Source: Oscillospiraceae bacterium (GTDB lineage: Bacteria; Bacillota_A; Clostridia; Oscillospirales; CAG-272). From it: a stretch of DNA of 8,079 bases. Below, one piece after another: positions 6,132 to 8,079 of the stretch. The DNA is taken from assembly GCA_015063335.1 (NCBI GenBank), contig SVUH01000043.1, positions 1-8,079 on the forward strand. Direction: 5' to 3'. The notes under the pieces are model-generated. The model was not told where the DNA came from. It searched no databases and was given only the letters and a program-made list of their open reading frames with translations. The number at the start of each line of letters is the position of its first letter. Positions within the stretch are counted from its first letter, which is position 1. Made by a program: the position numbers and the translations under genes.

Positions 6132-7433
6132 TTAAGTATCGGATATACTTATAACACAGAAATAATATCCGTCGATTTCGTAATAATACAATGTATTCTC
6201 GGGAATGTTACGTTTCTTTTCTGTTAAAACGAATTCTACTTCTCGTGAAGAAGAATATATTTTATACTCATACAGCTTGTCGACCTGGATATCTGTCACA
6301 TTCAAATGATTTATATATATATTTCTTCCGTTTAATTTGAGTGACGTATGCAAGTCAAGTTGTCCGTTTGATTCAACCAAAAACAGAGCATCTGCCAGCT
6401 TTGAATAGGTTTCATCGGCATAATCGGTATAAATATTAAAATATCCTAAGATTTGATATTCTTCATAATCATCTTCGATCGAGCTTTCAAGCGTGGCAAT
6501 ATAGTCCAAGTTCTTGTTTTCTTGCTTTGGTTTATCTAATTGCGGCAGAATGAGCGACACGATCATAAGCAGACAACCAACACAGAAAATTATCCAACCT
6601 ACTATTCTCCATTTGTTAGTAGATTTTACATGATAATTTTCCGTAATTTCTAACTTTTCCGGGAGCTCTTCCGTACATGCTCCGGAAATGATGTCAAGCT
6701 GTTTTTGAGCAAGTGTTGAAAGAACAAGTTTTGGGGCTTTTTCCTTAATATTTTCAAAAAGCACAATCGCTTCATCAACGTCCCCCATCATCCGCTTGGT
6801 AACGGCTAACTGATAATAATGGCGCAGGAGAGAAATATAAGCACCGTTCTTCTTTTTTGAATATTTTGCAATGCCTTTTTCCAAAAGAGCACAGACAGAC
6901 ACATAGTCAGCATCGGAAAAATTGCGGTAAAATTCGTATGCCTCTTTATTTTGCTTTTTGATCTTTAAGTTTGGATTGGACTTAAGATAGCTATCAATTC
7001 GATCAATATTTTCCTTTAATACTTCATAATCCCCGCGCTCAAAGCAAATGCGGCATAGCAACAGATGTCCGTAAACCCTTTGCTGAACGTTTTTGTGATG
7101 TATCAGAATAGAAGAAATGATGTTGTGGGCGGCTTGATAATCGCCGATAGCAAAGCATAAATTCAACTTAAATGAATAGTCATGCCGAAACGGCGGGGCA
7201 GAGATGATAGCTGCGTATTTTTCGGCATCGAGCTCTTTCCATAACGAAGGCATAACCGTTACTCTGACAACGAAGACTATGACTAGATACATACATATGT
7301 AAAAGCACACAAAATAGAATATGAACCAAAGGGAATCCTCGATCAGCAGAATCGGTAATAATAAAACCAACATCAGGAGCAGCGACAAAATATAATATAG
7401 TGCGATAGCTTTCTTCGCGGAATTTTTCTTCAT
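6132..7433 (-). CDS. Membrane protein with TPR-like cytoplasmic region and extracytoplasmic C-terminal domain
   Basis: This 433-residue protein is not recognised as a named family. Two adjacent membrane helices lie near the N-terminus (about 11-31 and 36-60). A soluble helical region (about 65-272) contains degenerate helix-turn-helix repeats in TPR style, for example LCFAIGDYQAAHNIISSIL (92-110), LLCRICFERGDYEVLKENI (125-143) and LAVTKRMMGDVDEAIVLFE (209-227). A third membrane helix (about 277-297) leads to a C-terminal domain (298-433) rich in Tyr, Ile and Asn with alternating strand-like stretches, such as GRNIYINHLNVTDIQV. With an even number of N-terminal helices the repeats should face the cytoplasm and the C-terminal domain the outside. 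This would fit a scaffold or sensor, but that is inference. The start is supported by AGGAGA eight bases upstream. The gene is AT-rich compared with guaA. Confidence 0.85.
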   Translation of the reverse strand: MKKNSAKKAIALYYILSLLLMLVLLLPILLIEDSLWFIFYFVCFYICMYLVIVFVVRVTVMPSLWKELDAEKYAAIISAPPFRHDYSFKLNLCFAIGDYQAAHNIISSILIHHKNVQQRVYGHLLLCRICFERGDYEVLKENIDRIDSYLKSNPNLKIKKQNKEAYEFYRNFSDADYVSVCALLEKGIAKYSKKKNGAYISLLRHYYQLAVTKRMMGDVDEAIVLFENIKEKAPKLVLSTLAQKQLDIISGACTEELPEKLEITENYHVKSTNKWRIVGWIIFCVGCLLMIVSLILPQLDKPKQENKNLDYIATLESSIEDDYEEYQILGYFNIYTDYADETYSKLADALFLVESNGQLDLHTSLKLNGRNIYINHLNVTDIQVDKLYEYKIYSSSREVEFVLTEKKRNIPENTLYYYEIDGYYFCVISISDT

Positions 7434-7451
7434 AGTGTCTTTCTCCTTTTT

Positions 7452-7488
7452 GCAAAAAGCGGCTTGGAAGCCTTATTCCAAGCCGCTT
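7452..7488 (-). terminator. Intrinsic terminator of guaA
   Basis: AAGCGGCTTGGAA (7457-7469) and TTCCAAGCCGCTT (7476-7488) form a perfect 13-bp GC-rich stem with a 6-base loop. On the minus strand the stem ends in CTTTTTGC, so the T-run is only five long. It starts 15 bases after the guaA stop. Its tail touches the AGGAGA ribosome site of the gene starting at 7433, leaving no room for a separate promoter in between. Confidence 0.88.
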
Positions 7489-7503
7489 AAAAACCTTATT
7501 GTA

Positions 7504-8079
7504 TTATTCCCACTCAATAGTTCCCGTAGGCTTGGGAGTCAAATCGAAGAGAACTCGGTTAATTCCTTCCACCTCGTTGGTGATGCGGGCAACGATCTTA
7601 TGAAGCACATCGTAGGGTATTTCCTCGATGGTTGCAGTCATAGCGTCCTTGGTATTGACCGCGCGGATTATCGCGGGCCAGCCCTCGTATCTGCTTTCAT
7701 CCTTCACGCCGACGCTCTTGATATCGGGAATTGCAACGAAATACTGCCATACCTTCTCGGCAAGTCCGCAGTTGTCGAATTCCTCGCGGAGAATCGCATC
7801 TGCCTCGCGAAGTGCGTGGAGACGGTCGCGGGTGATCGCGCCAAGGCATCTTACTCCAAGACCGGGACCTGGGAAGGGCTGACGGTAAACCATAGCGTGA
7901 GGCAGGCCAAGCGCCTCGCCAACTACTCTGACCTCGTCCTTAAAGAGAAGCTTTACCGGCTCAACGAGCTCAAACTGAAGGTCGTCGGGAAGTCCGCCAA
8001 CGTTGTGGTGGGACTTGACCGCCTTTTTGCCCTCTGCCTGCTTGATACTCTCGAGAATGTCGGGGTAAATAGTGCCCTG
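7504..8079 (-). CDS. guaA: GMP synthase (glutamine-hydrolysing), C-terminal part; runs off window
   Basis: GuaA converts XMP to GMP in the cytoplasm using ATP and ammonia from glutamine, the last step of de novo guanine nucleotide synthesis. The visible 191 residues are the end of the ATP-pyrophosphatase domain and the complete C-terminal dimerisation domain. Recognisable landmarks in order are QGTIYPDILES (1-11), KSHHNVGGLP (22-31), KLLFKDEVR, YRQPFPGPGLGVRCLG (from about residue 64), the helix beginning LHALREADAI, KSVGVKDESRYEGW, and the canonical end KPTGTIEWE before the stop. The N-terminal class I glutamine amidotransferase domain and the SGGVDS P-loop lie beyond position 8079. The frame is open through the window edge. 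Base composition is clearly more GC-rich than the neighbouring membrane gene, as expected for a core gene beside an accessory patch. Confidence 0.97.
   Translation of the reverse strand, partial: QGTIYPDILESIKQAEGKKAVKSHHNVGGLPDDLQFELVEPVKLLFKDEVRVVGEALGLPHAMVYRQPFPGPGLGVRCLGAITRDRLHALREADAILREEFDNCGLAEKVWQYFVAIPDIKSVGVKDESRYEGWPAIIRAVNTKDAMTATIEEIPYDVLHKIVARITNEVEGINRVLFDLTPKPTGTIEWE

Noticed and set aside
7628..7882. Plus-strand open frame opposite guaA
   Set aside because: It is antisense to conserved GuaA sequence, and Ser/Arg-rich content is typical of a shadow frame.
1..8079. CRISPR array, tRNA or rRNA genes, intact insertion sequence, phage genes
   Set aside because: No regularly spaced repeats, cloverleaf-like sequence, ribosomal RNA segments, transposase motifs or phage structural motifs were seen on either strand.

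Overview
The window looks like chromosomal DNA from a low-to-moderate GC Gram-positive bacterium, most likely a gut-type member of the Clostridia. The reasons are strong AGGAG-type ribosome sites, near-consensus sigma-A promoters with 17-base spacers, many hairpin-plus-T-run terminators, a lipoprotein signal in place of outer-membrane machinery, and a PadR-type regulator start. No species can be named from the sequence alone.

Layout. Bases 1-42 (minus) are the first 14 codons of a PadR-like transcriptional regulator. It has a strong promoter (184-212), a 6-codon leader ORF behind an excellent Shine-Dalgarno (139-174) and a structured 5' leader. Bases 213-427 hold no gene. A strong plus-strand promoter (428-456) then drives an overlapping three-gene operon (529-4821): an acidic helical lipoprotein, a MacB/LolD-type ABC ATPase, and a 775-residue FtsX-type permease with two extracytoplasmic domains. 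It closes with a bidirectional terminator (4835-4862). The reading is an efflux, lipid/peptide-export or signal-sensing ABC system in which a non-MacA lipoprotein replaces the usual adaptor. Its substrate cannot be read from the sequence. The divergent PadR-type gene is a plausible but unproven regulator.

From 4881 onward everything recognised is on the minus strand. A 3' remnant of a short-chain dehydrogenase/reductase gene (4881 to about 5060) is followed by a very strong terminator (5116-5159) serving an unrecognised 236-residue multi-pass membrane protein (5174-5884) with its own consensus promoter (5921-5949). Next comes a 433-residue membrane protein (6132-7433) with three membrane segments, a TPR-like cytoplasmic region and an extracytoplasmic C-terminal domain, ending at a terminator (6037-6068). 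The right edge is the C-terminal part of guaA, GMP synthetase (7504-8079, running off the window), with a terminator placed directly in front of the ribosome site of the 433-residue gene.

The stretch from about 5885 to 7440 is visibly AT-richer than the guaA segment and than the ABC operon. Together with the gene remnant at 4881-5060, this suggests a rearranged accessory patch between core genes. The most interesting material is the lipoprotein/ABC operon, its near-leaderless upstream ORF, and the separate mini-ORF leader of the PadR-type gene.
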